DNA of 58,005 bases from Paenibacillus aestuarii (GCF_027789125.1 NZ_JAQFVF010000035.1:1-58005), one strand, 5' to 3'. Positions 35,434 through 44,656 are shown, counted from the stretch's first letter. Notes: generated by a model from the sequence alone, not told the origin. Numbers and translations are program-made.

Positions 35434-36690
35434 ATGTTTGAAAATTACAGGGATTTACTATTAAATATTTTCCTTGTATTCCTTCCAATCACGTTGTATG
35501 TACACGTGTTCAAAACGAATCGGACCCAGGCCTACCGAAGCTTGATGACCTTTTTGGTTTTTTGCCCTGCGCTTATTTTAACGATGACATTTCCTGTAGA
35601 AATCAAAGGCACCTCTTTCGATTTTCGTGCTGTACCGCTGGCGATTGGTTCGTTATACGGAGGGTGGAATACTTCACTTTTGCTGTATGCCGCTCTGCTG
35701 CTTTACCGGTTCATCAATGGCGGCGCTCATCCGATCCTGTATGTCATATCTGCCATTCCTACCTTTTTCATGATTCTCTGGTTCGTTCTCAAATACCACA
35801 AATTTACATTGGCCCAAAAAATATCATCTTCGATAGCGGTCTATTTGATCGTCCGTGTCAGCATTTTCGTCTTCTATTTTTACTTAACGGATAATGTAGG
35901 GATGCTGAAGCAATACGCTACTTTTGGCATGATTGAAACGATTGCGCTGCAAGGGATCATCACCGGTTTATATGTGTATTTGTTGGAACTTTTCTTGAAA
36001 AATGCCCGCTTGCACGATGAAATCATCAAAAGCGAGAAGATGAGGGTCGTGAGTGATATCGCGGCATCGGTCGCGCATGAAGTGCGAAATCCGCTGACCT
36101 CTGTTAGAGGGTTCATTCAATTAATGGGCAAGCATGATTTGACCGCCGAGAACAGGCAGTATTATAAAACAATTTGCTTGGACGAGCTGGACCGGGCGCA
36201 GCAAATTATTTCCGACTACTTAACTTTCGCCAAGCCGGAGCCAGAGAAGATCGAAAAGATCCATCTCAACCACGAGATCGAATATGTGGCGAACGTCCTT
36301 CTTTCGTATGCCAATTACCAGAACGTGCAGGTGCTCATGCAACTCCCGGACGAGGTGATCAGTGTGTTCGGGGATAAATATAAGCTGCGTCAAGCGCTGA
36401 TTAACATTGGCAAAAATGGGATCGAAGCAATGCCCGATGGCGGTCAACTGACGTTCACCCTGCGCCGCGCGAACCGCTCGCTGATCATTTCCATCACCGA
36501 TACGGGGGTGGGCATGACTGCGGAACAAGTCAATCGCCTGGGGACGCCTTATTATTCGACGAAAGATAAGGGGACAGGCCTCGGAACGATGGTTTCATTC
36601 AGCATTATCCGAAAAATGCAGGGGAACATCGAAGTGACCAGCGAGAAAGGGAAGGGCACCGTTCATTTGATTTCCTTTGAGGCAAAATAA
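35434..36690 (+). CDS. sensor histidine kinase with 5TM sensor, KinB-like
   Basis: A 418-residue membrane kinase. The first ~190 residues form five or six hydrophobic helices of the LytS-type 5TM class. Then comes HisKA with the phospho-acceptor His215 in SVAHEVRNPLTSVRGF, then HATPase with the N-box in INIGKNGIEAMPDGG and G-boxes DTGVGMT and GTGLGTMVSF. The start ATG at 35434 follows GGGGAGG; upstream in-frame codons overlap the AraC gene. No response regulator gene is adjacent, which is normal for sporulation phosphorelay kinases (KinB/KinD types) acting on Spo0F. The signal is unknown. Confidence 0.88.
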   Translation: MFENYRDLLLNIFLVFLPITLYVHVFKTNRTQAYRSLMTFLVFCPALILTMTFPVEIKGTSFDFRAVPLAIGSLYGGWNTSLLLYAALLLYRFINGGAHPILYVISAIPTFFMILWFVLKYHKFTLAQKISSSIAVYLIVRVSIFVFYFYLTDNVGMLKQYATFGMIETIALQGIITGLYVYLLELFLKNARLHDEIIKSEKMRVVSDIAASVAHEVRNPLTSVRGFIQLMGKHDLTAENRQYYKTICLDELDRAQQIISDYLTFAKPEPEKIEKIHLNHEIEYVANVLLSYANYQNVQVLMQLPDEVISVFGDKYKLRQALINIGKNGIEAMPDGGQLTFTLRRANRSLIISITDTGVGMTAEQVNRLGTPYYSTKDKGTGLGTMVSFSIIRKMQGNIEVTSEKGKGTVHLISFEAK

Positions 36691-36719
36691 AAAGCCCCCA
36701 CTTATGTGGGGGCTTTTTT
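36691..36719 (+). terminator. histidine kinase terminator
   Basis: AAAGCCCCCAC pairs with GTGGGGGCTTT (11 bp, loop TTAT), followed by T. It is a strong intrinsic terminator starting directly at the stop codon. Confidence 0.9.
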
Positions 36720-36722
36720 GTA

Positions 36723-36820
36723 GTCCGATTTTTCCGGACTGCAGAGGCCTCACCGCTGAATTCCTCGCCGTAGTCCGAAATTGCCTGCTTACAGGGTCTG
36801 AATCCGCGTCATCGCCGCTA
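36723..36820. repeat. degenerate inverted copies of the repeat core
   Basis: Between the kinase terminator and the tandem array, AGTCCG (36723-36728) and CGGACT (36735-36740) form a small inverted pair. A reverse-oriented core, TAGTCCGAAATTGCC, lies at 36771-36785. These are decayed relatives of the array unit and of the 21-kb element. No gene is seen. Confidence 0.55.
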
Positions 36821-36821
36821 T

Positions 36822-37127
36822 TTTGCTGTAGTAATTGGGCGAAACCGGACTATAGCGTGATGAGGACAGCGCGAGCTTGGTGCAATTGGGCGAATTCGGA
36901 CTCCAGCAAGTTAAAGTCAGTACGAGCTTGGTGCAATTGGGCGAATTCGGACTCCAGCAAGTTAAAGTCAGTACGAGCTTGGTGCAATTGGGCGAATTCG
37001 GACTCCGGCAAGTTAAAGTCAGTACGAGCTTGGTGCAATTGGGCGAATTCGGACTCCGGCAAGTTAAAATCAGTACGAGCTTACTGCAATCGAGCAAAAA
37101 CGTACTACAGCGCACTAACACCGCTAC
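36822..37127. repeat. 51-bp tandem repeat array (six units)
   Basis: Units begin at 36822, 36873, 36924, 36975, 37026 and 37077. The four central units are nearly identical, differing only at single bases (CCAGC versus CCGGC; AAAGTC versus AAAATC). The first and last are degenerate. Each unit holds GCAATTGGGCGAATTCGGAC. Because 51 is a multiple of 3, several frames on both strands stay open, giving spurious 17-residue-repeat reading frames; none has a ribosome site. The array lies between the kinase terminator and the tkt promoter. Confidence 0.92.
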
Positions 37128-37226
37128 AAGCAGGAGCGGGATCACGTGGCATCAGGCAATATCCCGGTTTGGCAGCACGCAGACCCATAAACGGCATCTA
37201 TAGCCAGTATCGAAACTATCAATTAT

Positions 37227-37252
37227 TTGAATGCTCTTTCACCTTTTATAAT
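37227..37252 (+). promoter_or_regulatory. tkt promoter region
   Basis: TATAAT at 37247-37252 is a perfect -10 box 50 bases before the start. The nearest -35-like hexamer, TTGAAT (37227-37232), is 14 bases away, shorter than ideal, so the -35 assignment is weak. Confidence 0.5.
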
Positions 37253-37301
37253 AAGGGTAGAGCAAGTGATCTACAAAACCAATTGATGGAGGAGAACGAA
37301 A

Positions 37302-39329
37302 TTGAATCAAACATCCGTTTCTATAGAAGAGTTAAGCATTAATACGATTCGTACATTGACCATCGATGCTGTCGAAAAGGCGGCCATGGGCCACCCCGGC
37401 ATGCCGATGGGGGCGGCGCCAATGGCGTATTCCCTATGGACACGCCATTTAAAACATAATCCGGCCAACCCGAAATGGGTGGACCGGGACCGGTTCGTGC
37501 TGTCCGCCGGACACGGCTCCATGCTGCTGTATAGCTTGCTGCACCTGAGCGGCTATGATGTGTCCCTGGACGACATCAAAGAGTTCCGCCAATGGGGCAG
37601 CCGCACGCCGGGCCATCCGGAGTATGGCCATACAGCCGGTGTCGAAGCGACAACCGGACCACTCGGCCAAGGCGTAGCGATGGCTGTCGGCATGGCGATG
37701 GCGGAAGCGCATCAAGCGGCCGTTTATAACCGGGAAGGCTTCCCGATCGTCGACCACTACACATATGCCATTTGCGGTGATGGCGACCTCATGGAGGGTG
37801 TTTCCAGTGAGGCGGCGTCGCTTGCGGGCCATTTGAAGCTCGGCAAACTGGTTGTGCTTTACGATTCCAACGATATCTCGCTGGACGGCGAGCTTCATAT
37901 GTCCTTCTCGGAAAACGTCCGCACACGTTTCGAATCTTACGGCTGGCAGTATTTGCGCGTCGAAGAACAAAACAACGTGGACGCAATTTCCGCAGCCATC
38001 GCGGAAGCCAAAGCTGATCTAGGCCGTCCGACCTTGATCGAAATCAAAACCACGATCGGCTACGGCAGTCCGAACAAAGCCGGCAAAGGCGGCCACGGCG
38101 GCACGCACGGCAGCCCGCTGGGCAAAGAAGAGCTGCGCCTGACGAAGTTGGCGCTGGGCTGGCCGTTAGAGCCGGATTTCTATGTGCCGGCTGAAGTGAC
38201 TGAACACTTTGCTGCCTATAAGGAGCAAGGTGCAGTAGCCGAACACAGCTGGGAGCAGCTGTGGAACAATTACAAGCAAGCTTATCCAGAACTGGCTAAG
38301 CAGTTTGAACTGGCTACCCGCGGTGAGCTGCCAGCGGATTGGAACGCCGATGTGCCGCGCTTCACGCCGGAAAGCGGCGCCGTATCGACACGTACGGCTT
38401 CAGGCAAAGTGATCAATGCCCTTGCGCAGCGCGTGCCTTACTTGGTCGGCGGCTCGGCGGACCTCGCGAGCTCGAACATGACGATGCTGAATGCCAATTC
38501 CGCATTCAGCGCCAGCAACTACAGCGGCCGCAACTTCTGGTTCGGTGTCCGCGAATTCGCGATGGGCGCAGCCCTCAACGGAATGCTGCTGCATGGCGGC
38601 CTGCGCGCCTTCGGCGGTACGTTCCTCGTGTTCAGCGACTACTTGCGCGGTGCGATCCGTCTGTCTGCGCTGATGAAACAGCCTGTGGCGTACGTGTTCA
38701 CGCATGACAGCATCGCTGTCGGCGAAGACGGACCGACGCACCAACCGATTGAGCAGATCCCGTCCTTGCGGATGATCCCGGATCTGACGTTGTTCCGCCC
38801 TGCGGACGCGAACGAAACCGCGGCGGCTTGGGAATACGTCATGCAAGCGCAGGAAGGACCGTTCGTCTTCGCGCTGTCCCGTCAGAACCTGCCTGTGCTG
38901 CCAGGCACGGATAAGCTCGCTTTTGCGAATATCCAGTATGGCGCCTATGTGCTTTCTGATGCTCCTGAGGGCACTGTCCCAGCTGTGCAGCTTATTGCGA
39001 CGGGCTCTGAAGTCAGCCTTGCTCTTGACGTACAGAAGCAGTTGGCGCAAGATGGTATACAGGCCCGCGTTATTTCGATGCCTAGCCGTGAATTGTTCGA
39101 ACAGCAGCCGCTCGAAGTACAGCAATCGATTCTGCTGCCGCAAGTTAAGGCCAACGTTGTGCTGGAGATGGCTTATCCGGCTGGATGGGAAGACATTACA
39201 GGCGGAGACGGTTTTGTCGTCGGCATCCGCAAGTTCGGCGCGTCGGCCAAAGCGGATCGCGTAATCCGCGAATACGGTTTTACAGTGGAAGGGATCGTAC
39301 AACAAATCAGACAGAAGTATTTCCAATAA
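37302..39329 (+). CDS. tkt: transketolase
   Basis: A 675-residue thiamine-diphosphate enzyme of the non-oxidative pentose phosphate pathway, transferring two-carbon units between sugar phosphates. The N-terminal signature is [20 protein letters not shown], the ThDP/Mg motif begins [20 protein letters not shown], and the central domain includes [18 protein letters not shown]. Length is normal. It starts with TTG at 37302, 8 bases after GGAGGAG. A transaldolase gene follows after 34 bases, giving a compact pentose phosphate operon. Confidence 0.96.
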   Translation: MNQTSVSIEELSINTIRTLTIDAVEKAAMGHPGMPMGAAPMAYSLWTRHLKHNPANPKWVDRDRFVLSAGHGSMLLYSLLHLSGYDVSLDDIKEFRQWGSRTPGHPEYGHTAGVEATTGPLGQGVAMAVGMAMAEAHQAAVYNREGFPIVDHYTYAICGDGDLMEGVSSEAASLAGHLKLGKLVVLYDSNDISLDGELHMSFSENVRTRFESYGWQYLRVEEQNNVDAISAAIAEAKADLGRPTLIEIKTTIGYGSPNKAGKGGHGGTHGSPLGKEELRLTKLALGWPLEPDFYVPAEVTEHFAAYKEQGAVAEHSWEQLWNNYKQAYPELAKQFELATRGELPADWNADVPRFTPESGAVSTRTASGKVINALAQRVPYLVGGSADLASSNMTMLNANSAFSASNYSGRNFWFGVREFAMGAALNGMLLHGGLRAFGGTFLVFSDYLRGAIRLSALMKQPVAYVFTHDSIAVGEDGPTHQPIEQIPSLRMIPDLTLFRPADANETAAAWEYVMQAQEGPFVFALSRQNLPVLPGTDKLAFANIQYGAYVLSDAPEGTVPAVQLIATGSEVSLALDVQKQLAQDGIQARVISMPSRELFEQQPLEVQQSILLPQVKANVVLEMAYPAGWEDITGGDGFVVGIRKFGASAKADRVIREYGFTVEGIVQQIRQKYFQ

Positions 39330-39363
39330 CAGCCTATTAAGGGGAAAAGGTAGGGATACGACC

Positions 39364-40020
39364 ATGAAATTGTTCATCGACACAGCCAATGTAGAGGAAA
39401 TTCGCAAAGCACACGAATTAGGCGTAGTAGCAGGGGTTACTACCAATCCTTCGCTGATCGCCAAAGAAGGCAGAGACTTTTTTGAAACGGTCAAAGAGAT
39501 CGTCTCCATCGTCGGCGAAGTGCCGATCAGTGCGGAAGTCATTTCTTTGAAAGCTGACGAAATGATTGAGCAAGGCAAGAAGTTGGCAGAGCTCGGCTCC
39601 AGCATCGTGATTAAGCTTCCGATGACAGCTGACGGTTTGAAAGCAACGAATGTGTTTTCCCAGCTGGGTATTCCGACGAACGTCACCTTGATCTTCAGCT
39701 CCACACAAGCACTGCTTGCCGCACGTGCCGGTGCGACTTATGTATCGCCGTTCATCGGCCGTTTGGACGATATTAACCAGGTCGGGATGAACCTGATCAA
39801 GGAAATCAGTCAGATGTTCCAAGTCCACAACATCAAATCCGAAATTATTGCTGCTAGTGTTCGCCATTCCGCGCATGTCATTGAAGCGGCTTTGGCCGGC
39901 TCGCACATCGCGACTGTGCCTTACAAAGTTATCGAATCGATGATCAAGCACCCGCTGACAGATGCCGGTATCGCCAAGTTCTTGGCCGATTGGGAAGGCG
40001 CAAAGCAAAGCAATTTCTAA
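39364..40020 (+). CDS. tal: transaldolase, small TalC/FSA type
   Basis: A 218-residue TIM-barrel class I aldolase of the short transaldolase family. It is recognised by [26 protein letters not shown] and the Schiff-base Lys strand [16 protein letters not shown], then [13 protein letters not shown]. It moves dihydroxyacetone units between sugar phosphates; members of this family can instead be fructose-6-phosphate aldolases. The operon with tkt favours the transaldolase role. The start ATG is preceded by AAAAGGTAGGGATACGACC. Confidence 0.93.
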   Translation: MKLFIDTANVEEIRKAHELGVVAGVTTNPSLIAKEGRDFFETVKEIVSIVGEVPISAEVISLKADEMIEQGKKLAELGSSIVIKLPMTADGLKATNVFSQLGIPTNVTLIFSSTQALLAARAGATYVSPFIGRLDDINQVGMNLIKEISQMFQVHNIKSEIIAASVRHSAHVIEAALAGSHIATVPYKVIESMIKHPLTDAGIAKFLADWEGAKQSNF

Positions 40021-40032
40021 TACAACAAGGAT

Positions 40033-40057
40033 AGACCCATGGGACATGGGTCTTTTT
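40033..40057 (+). terminator. terminator after tal
   Basis: AGACCCATG pairs with CATGGGTCT (9 bp, GGA loop), followed by TTTT. The next gene starts 25 bases on, so some read-through or a separate promoter is needed for it. Confidence 0.75.
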
Positions 40058-40081
40058 CCATATAGAGAAGGGCATGATACC

Positions 40082-40573
40082 ATGATTGTGAGTAATGTTC
40101 AGCACTACAAACAAGAACGCCATTTGTGGCCAGCAGCTGTCCAGCGTGGCATCGACTATATTCTGACGCGCAACCTGAGTGAGGCGTCTCTGGGCCGGCA
40201 TGCGCTGGAAGGTGAGAATGGCGAACTGATGTTCGCTAATGTGCAAGAGGCAGAGACGAGACCTGCACAAGAGCAGCTGCCGGAATCCCACGCTGTGTAT
40301 ACCGATATTCAATTTTTGGTCAGCGGCGAAGAAAAAATTTGCTTCACCAAGCTGCACGCAGATATAGCGGTTAAAGAGAATAAATTCGAGTCGCATGACA
40401 TCGCCTTCTACGAATTGAATGGGGACGAGCCCGAGACAGAGGTGGTGTTGAAACCGGGGATGTTTGCCGTATGCTTCCCATCGGATATTCACCGTCCTAA
40501 CTGCCTCGTTACGGAGCCGCGGACGAACCGGAAGATCGTGATCAAGATCCATAAGGATTTACTGCAGCTATAA
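40082..40573 (+). CDS. YhcH/YjgK/YiaL family protein
   Basis: A 163-residue cupin-fold protein of the family linked to sugar epimerases and anomerases in sialic acid, alginate and gulonate pathways. Visible features are GRHALEGENGELMFANVQEAETRP, ESHAVYTDIQFLVSGEE and PGMFAVCFPSDIHRPN, with conserved His and Glu that bind a metal. The start ATG at 40082 lies downstream of the tal terminator; an upstream frame begins inside tal and is not used. The biochemical role here is not proven. The position suggests carbohydrate metabolism. Confidence 0.85.
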   Translation: MIVSNVQHYKQERHLWPAAVQRGIDYILTRNLSEASLGRHALEGENGELMFANVQEAETRPAQEQLPESHAVYTDIQFLVSGEEKICFTKLHADIAVKENKFESHDIAFYELNGDEPETEVVLKPGMFAVCFPSDIHRPNCLVTEPRTNRKIVIKIHKDLLQL

Positions 40574-40591
40574 AAGGAATGCCATTCCCAT

Positions 40592-40636
40592 AAAAAAAGT
40601 CTGCCTTTCCCTGCTATTGGGGGAGGCAGACTTTTT
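40592..40636. terminator. bidirectional terminator between YhcH-like and MATE genes
   Basis: A long stem, AAAAAGTCTGCCTTTCCC against GGGGGAGGCAGACTTTTT, with A and T tracts on both flanks. It ends both convergent transcripts. Confidence 0.85.
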
Positions 40637-40645
40637 ATTATGCTA

Positions 40646-42043
40646 TTATGCCCTGCTTAAGCCTGGCATCATTTTTGCTTTTTTCCAATTGCCGAATTGA
40701 TAATACAGCAGGTTCAGCAGCGCGGCGACCGAGAAGCTGATCGGGAACGTCCACCAAATGGCGTCAAAGCCATAAGAATGGCCGATGTAAGTGGCGAGCG
40801 GAATGCGGATCAGCAGCAGCGCGATGAAAGCGACGACGAGCGGGAACACGACCGCTCCTGCAGATCGGACAACCCCGGCAATGACGTTAAAGATGCCGAA
40901 AATAATAAATGACCACAGCGTAATATTGTTGATGTGTACGCCGATATCAATCGCTTTGCCTTCCGTCGGGAGGAACAGGCCGACTGTCGCGCGATTGAAG
41001 AGATGGATCAGAATAACTAGAAATCCGGTCAGAATAATATTGATTCCAACGCCAGCCCAAGTAATGCGCTTGACACGGTCCCATTTGCCGGCACCGATAT
41101 TTTGTGCGGCCATCGAGGTGACAGCACCGCCGATTGCCATGGCCGGCATTTGCACATAGCTGGAGATTTGCATGGCGACGCCGAAAGCGGCCGTGGACTC
41201 CGAGCCGAAGGAATTGACCAGGTTCACCAGAATCAGGTTGCTCAAGGAAACGACGATCATATTGAGGGCCATCGGCAGCCCTTTTTGCACCAGTGTACGA
41301 ATAATCGTCCAGTTAATCCGTAGCATGTGCGTGTCGTTGCGGGTAATGCGCAGGAAATATTTTTTCTTATACAAATAAATAATTAACGCCACAATGCTGA
41401 CAGCCTGAGCAAAAAAAGTCGCCGTCGCCGACCCGGCTATGCCCATGCGCGGGAACGGTCCCATGCCTTGAATGAGCAGCGGATTGAGAATAACGTCGAG
41501 CACAGCGGACAGCAGCAGGAAATAAAAAGGCGTTTTCGCATCTCCGGATCCGCGCAAAAAAGCCATGATTAGATTGAAGCCGAACATAAACGGTACGCCG
41601 GCGAACATAATCGTTGTGTAGGTGACGGCCATGTCGATGACATCGGCAGGCGTGTTCATCCATTTTAAGATGGTTGTAGAGAATAACAGTCCGATCACGG
41701 CTAAAATAATGGATAAAGCCATAAAAAAGACCGTGCTTGTACCCACGACTCTTTTCGCTTCGTCAACCTTTTTGGCTCCTAGATTTTGGCCGATTAAAAT
41801 GACGGAAGCCATAGCAAAGCCGAAAATGGAACTCATCAGGAAGAACATAATAAGGTTCGCATTCGAAGTGGCAGCTAGGGCCCCTTCTCCTAGAAATTTG
41901 CCGATCCACATGGAGTTAATGGAACCGTTCAAAGTTTGCAGTATGTTGCCCATTAACATCGGCATTGAAAACAAGATGAGCGTTTTCGTAATAGGTCCTT
42001 CGATTAAGGAAGGCCTCGGTTTCTTGCCGTCTTTTCCGTTCAT
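40646..42043 (-). CDS. MATE family efflux transporter (second)
   Basis: A 465-residue MATE exporter with about 12 hydrophobic segments. The N-terminal half shows LFSMPMLMGNILQTLNGSINS and the C-terminal half QISSYVQMPAMAIGGAVTSMAAQNIGAG. It is related to, but not a copy of, the MATE gene at 329-1708. AAGGAG lies 8 bases before the ATG. The gene stands alone between two terminators. No regulator is adjacent and the substrate is unknown. Confidence 0.92.
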   Translation of the reverse strand: MNGKDGKKPRPSLIEGPITKTLILFSMPMLMGNILQTLNGSINSMWIGKFLGEGALAATSNANLIMFFLMSSIFGFAMASVILIGQNLGAKKVDEAKRVVGTSTVFFMALSIILAVIGLLFSTTILKWMNTPADVIDMAVTYTTIMFAGVPFMFGFNLIMAFLRGSGDAKTPFYFLLLSAVLDVILNPLLIQGMGPFPRMGIAGSATATFFAQAVSIVALIIYLYKKKYFLRITRNDTHMLRINWTIIRTLVQKGLPMALNMIVVSLSNLILVNLVNSFGSESTAAFGVAMQISSYVQMPAMAIGGAVTSMAAQNIGAGKWDRVKRITWAGVGINIILTGFLVILIHLFNRATVGLFLPTEGKAIDIGVHINNITLWSFIIFGIFNVIAGVVRSAGAVVFPLVVAFIALLLIRIPLATYIGHSYGFDAIWWTFPISFSVAALLNLLYYQFGNWKKAKMMPGLSRA

Positions 42044-42186
42044 TATCGAATCTCCTTATTCTTGTATCTTGTTCGACTATCAGTATATCAGCATTTGGAT
42101 GAATTAAGAAATTTTGCACGCTGTACGAGCCTTTGCCAGGATGGTTTTCTATTGGACACACTCACTTTTTTTTAGTAATCTATAGT

Positions 42187-42227
42187 TTGATAAGTTCAGT
42201 TATGATGATAGATTGTAAACATTTACA
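42187..42227 (+). promoter_or_regulatory. promoter and cre-like palindrome before the IDEAL-like gene
   Basis: TTGATA (42187-42192) with TAGATT at 42209 (16-base spacer) is a possible promoter. TGTAAACATTTACA (42214-42227) is a symmetrical 14-base dyad differing at one base from the cre consensus. It overlaps the end of the -10 box and would block transcription if bound by CcpA. The remainder of the 42044-42253 gap shows only AT-rich sequence. Confidence 0.5.
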
Positions 42228-42253
42228 GCTTCATAGTGTGAGGGGGAACTTCG

Positions 42254-42634
42254 ATGTTACGCCTGGGAGAGAAAATTATTGTCATTGCCGATAGCTTGGA
42301 GCAAAATCTGCCAATCGGTCAATATGGATATATTATTGCTTACGACCGGAATGCGGATAGCGTATTTGATTATGTGATTCGTGTCCCTAAAGATAACAAG
42401 CATCATTACGTGCCAGCAGAGGATATCGAGCTGGAATCTGTGCTTCTGGAGCAGGAAGCGGAGCGGATCGAGAAAGAAGCTTTGATCGATTACGCGCTGT
42501 CTACTAAGAACGAGGAGCTATTTCGCAAAATTATGAACGGCGAGCCGCTGGAGGATGCTGCAGTGGAAGCGAACAAAGAAGTGCAGTCCAGAGAAGATTT
42601 CATAAAACAAGTCGGCCTCCGTGCCTGGATTTAA
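42254..42634 (+). CDS. IDEAL-domain-like protein of unknown function
   Basis: A 126-residue soluble protein. The N-terminal ~55 residues look like a small beta domain (LRLGEKIIVIADSLEQNLP, YGYIIAYDRNADSVFDYVIR, PKDNKHHYVPAEDIE). The C-terminal half contains KEALIDYALSTKNEELFRKI, which resembles the IDEAL motif known from short Bacillales proteins. AGGGGG precedes the ATG. The gene stands alone with its own terminator. I do not recognise a function; IDEAL motifs elsewhere occur in competence and stress proteins, but this does not define the role here. Confidence 0.75.
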   Translation: MLRLGEKIIVIADSLEQNLPIGQYGYIIAYDRNADSVFDYVIRVPKDNKHHYVPAEDIELESVLLEQEAERIEKEALIDYALSTKNEELFRKIMNGEPLEDAAVEANKEVQSREDFIKQVGLRAWI

Positions 42635-42649
42635 ACCTATATATAGAAG

Positions 42650-42676
42650 CCCGTCATCTTCAGATGGCGGGTTTTT
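42650..42676 (+). terminator. terminator after the IDEAL-like gene
   Basis: CCCGTCATCT pairs with AGATGGCGGG (10 bp with one wobble), followed by TTTTTC. Confidence 0.85.
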
Positions 42677-42691
42677 CTTTTTTGGTCATGG

Positions 42692-42756
42692 TTGATAAAA
42701 AAAGGAAAGAGTGGTATAGTAACTACCGAACATAAAACTAAATTAGTATTTTAGTT
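42692..42756 (+). promoter_or_regulatory. promoter and operator of the TetR-HlyD-ABC2-TolC operon
   Basis: TTGATA (42692-42697), a 17-base spacer and TATAGT (42715-42720) make a good sigma-A promoter. Just downstream lies the dyad AACTAAA ... TTTAGTT (42736-42742 and 42750-42756), with an inner perfect palindrome ACTAAATTAGT (42737-42747). It covers the expected transcription start and is the likely site of TetR autorepression. Confidence 0.7.
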
Positions 42757-42768
42757 CTGGGGTGCGAC

Positions 42769-43347
42769 ATGATGGATATGGATCAAAAGAAACATTTGAT
42801 AATGGAATCGGCCAAACAATCGTTTTCGCTTTTCGGTTACAAAGGAACGACCATGGATCAGATCGCCAAAATTGCCGGAGTCGGCAAAGCCACGATTTAT
42901 TCCTTTTTTGAAAATAAAGAGGAGCTGCTGCACGAAATCGTGCAGTCGCTAGTTGCAGAGATGAAGGCTGTCGCTGAGAAAGCGCTGACGGAAGGCGCAA
43001 CGACGCTGGAAAGGATCCATGGCGCGATATACGGCATCCTCGTTTTGCGCAAAGAGGAGCGTCTGCTCATCCAGCTTGCGCATGAAGTGCAGCAATTCGG
43101 CAATCAGGTTACGCGCGACGCCCTCGCCGGCATTGAGACTGAGCTGGTTGATTTCATCGCCCAGCATATTGCGCGTGCCATTCAGAATGGCACCATGAAA
43201 AACTGCGATCCGAAGATGACAGCATTCATTATGTATAAGCTGTATATCGCGTTGGTGTTCGATTGGGAGAAAAACAATGAGCCGCTGACCGACGAACGGA
43301 TCTCGGAGCTGCTTAAACTTTATTTTGGCAATTTTCTTAGTTCATAA
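42769..43347 (+). CDS. TetR/AcrR-family transcriptional regulator
   Basis: A 192-residue repressor. The N-terminal helix-turn-helix is clear (FSLFGYKGTTMDQIAKIAGV, then GKATIYSFFENKEELL), and the rest is an all-helical ligand domain. The ATG follows GGGGTGCGAC; a second ATG directly after is also possible. It is the first gene of a four-gene operon with a membrane-fusion adaptor, an ABC-2 permease and a TolC-like protein. It should release the operon when it binds a toxic substrate of the pump. Confidence 0.9.
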   Translation: MMDMDQKKHLIMESAKQSFSLFGYKGTTMDQIAKIAGVGKATIYSFFENKEELLHEIVQSLVAEMKAVAEKALTEGATTLERIHGAIYGILVLRKEERLLIQLAHEVQQFGNQVTRDALAGIETELVDFIAQHIARAIQNGTMKNCDPKMTAFIMYKLYIALVFDWEKNNEPLTDERISELLKLYFGNFLSS

Positions 43348-43374
43348 TTCTCTTTCATTTATGGAGGTACAGCT

Positions 43375-44649
43375 ATGCGATTCATCAGACCTGTCATTTA
43401 TTCGGTGATGGCGGTTGTCATCGGTACGAGCGCTTTTTTATTGTCGAGCAAACAAGCGACCAGTCAAACGGATCCTGTTAACCAGGTTCACCCGACGGCA
43501 TACATAGAGAAGAATGAAGTGAGCGCCAGCTTCAAGGTTGGCGGTAGAGTGACGGAAATCCTCGTGAAGGAAGGGGATAGCGTGAAAAAAGGCCAAGTGC
43601 TCGCCCGGCTGCAGAGCGGGGAGATCGAGGCCAAAGTCGCGCAGGCCAAGGCGGCGGTTTCGCTCGCACAAGGCAAGATCGCCGAAGCCCAGGGCGCGAG
43701 CGCGACAGCGGAAGCGAAGCGCCAGCAGGGCATTGCCGGCGTGAACGTCACGGCCGATACGGCGGAGCAGCAAGTTGCGCAGGCGCAAGCTGCGGTCAGC
43801 GCCGCCCAAGCCAAAGTCGACGGGCTGCACAACGGTGCCCGCCCGGAAGAGAAGAAGCAGGCCGAGATTCAGTTCCAGGCGGCGCAGGAAGTGTATACGA
43901 TCGCCGAGCAGAACCTGAACCGGATGAACGCGATGCTGGAGCAAGGGCTCGTCGCCCAAGCTGATGTGGATAAGGTGAAGGTGAGCTACCAGGAGGCGAA
44001 GACGAAGCGTGATCTGGCCGAGCAGCAATACAATATGGCGAGCCAGGGACCGCGCGAGGAAGAAATTCGCGGAGCGGAGGCTTTGCTTGAGCAGGCGAAG
44101 GCGGCCTTGAAGCTGGCGGAGGCGAATCGCGAGACGGTGCAGGTGCGCCAAGGCGATGTCGCTGCAGCGGTCGCTGCCGTGCAGCAGGCGCAAGGGGCCG
44201 TCAAGTCGGCGCAGTCCGGCGAGCAGCAGGCCAAAGCTGCACAGCTTGAAGCGGAGACGTATCTCAGCTATACGGAGCTCGTCGCGCCGAGCGATGGCGT
44301 CATTTTGTCGCAGTCGGCTCAGCTCGGCGAGATGGTCGGTTCCGGCTTCCCGGTGTTCTCGTTGGAATCCACGGAACAGCCATGGGCGAAGTTTTACTTA
44401 CCGGAAACGGCCATCGCCGGCCTGAAAACAGGCAGCAAAATCAGCATGACACTCGTGTCGACCGGCGAGAAGGTGGAAGGCGTCGTGACGAATGTCGCAG
44501 CTGCGCCGGATTTTGCCGTGAAGAAAGCGACTCAAACTTCCAGTGAGACGGACATCCGTTCGTTCGGCATCAAGGTGGAATTCAGCGCGCTGCCGGACAA
44601 TGCAACAACCGGTATGACGCTGGTCTGGAACGGAAAAACGGAAGGATGA
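43375..44649 (+). CDS. HlyD-type periplasmic-adaptor-like efflux protein
   Basis: A 424-residue membrane-fusion protein. An N-terminal membrane anchor is followed by a biotinyl-lipoyl half motif (SFKVGGRVTEILVKEGDSVK), a very long Ala/Gln-rich coiled-coil hairpin (about residues 75-290), the second lipoyl half (VAPSDGVILSQSAQLGEMVG) and a beta-barrel domain (LPETAIAGLKTGSKISM). In Gram-negative pumps the hairpin tip contacts TolC. Here the third downstream gene is TolC-like. GGAGGTACAGCT precedes the ATG. It lies 7 bases before the permease gene. Confidence 0.9.
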   Translation: MRFIRPVIYSVMAVVIGTSAFLLSSKQATSQTDPVNQVHPTAYIEKNEVSASFKVGGRVTEILVKEGDSVKKGQVLARLQSGEIEAKVAQAKAAVSLAQGKIAEAQGASATAEAKRQQGIAGVNVTADTAEQQVAQAQAAVSAAQAKVDGLHNGARPEEKKQAEIQFQAAQEVYTIAEQNLNRMNAMLEQGLVAQADVDKVKVSYQEAKTKRDLAEQQYNMASQGPREEEIRGAEALLEQAKAALKLAEANRETVQVRQGDVAAAVAAVQQAQGAVKSAQSGEQQAKAAQLEAETYLSYTELVAPSDGVILSQSAQLGEMVGSGFPVFSLESTEQPWAKFYLPETAIAGLKTGSKISMTLVSTGEKVEGVVTNVAAAPDFAVKKATQTSSETDIRSFGIKVEFSALPDNATTGMTLVWNGKTEG

Positions 44650-44656
44650 TGAACGC

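Noticed and set aside
36822..37127. CRISPR array
   Set aside because: The units are contiguous 51-base tandem copies without variable spacers, and no cas genes are in the window.
36677..37342. A 221-residue frame with four 17-residue repeats over the 51-bp array
   Set aside because: It runs from the end of the kinase gene into tkt, has no ribosome site, and the repeat is equally open in other frames on both strands because 51 is a multiple of three.
38400..39704. A 434-residue minus-strand frame
   Set aside because: It is antisense to transketolase and the start of transaldolase, both unmistakable by motif.
43438..44193. A 251-residue Leu/Arg-rich minus-strand frame
   Set aside because: It is a shadow of the Ala/Gln-rich coiled-coil part of the HlyD gene; the composition explains the open frame.
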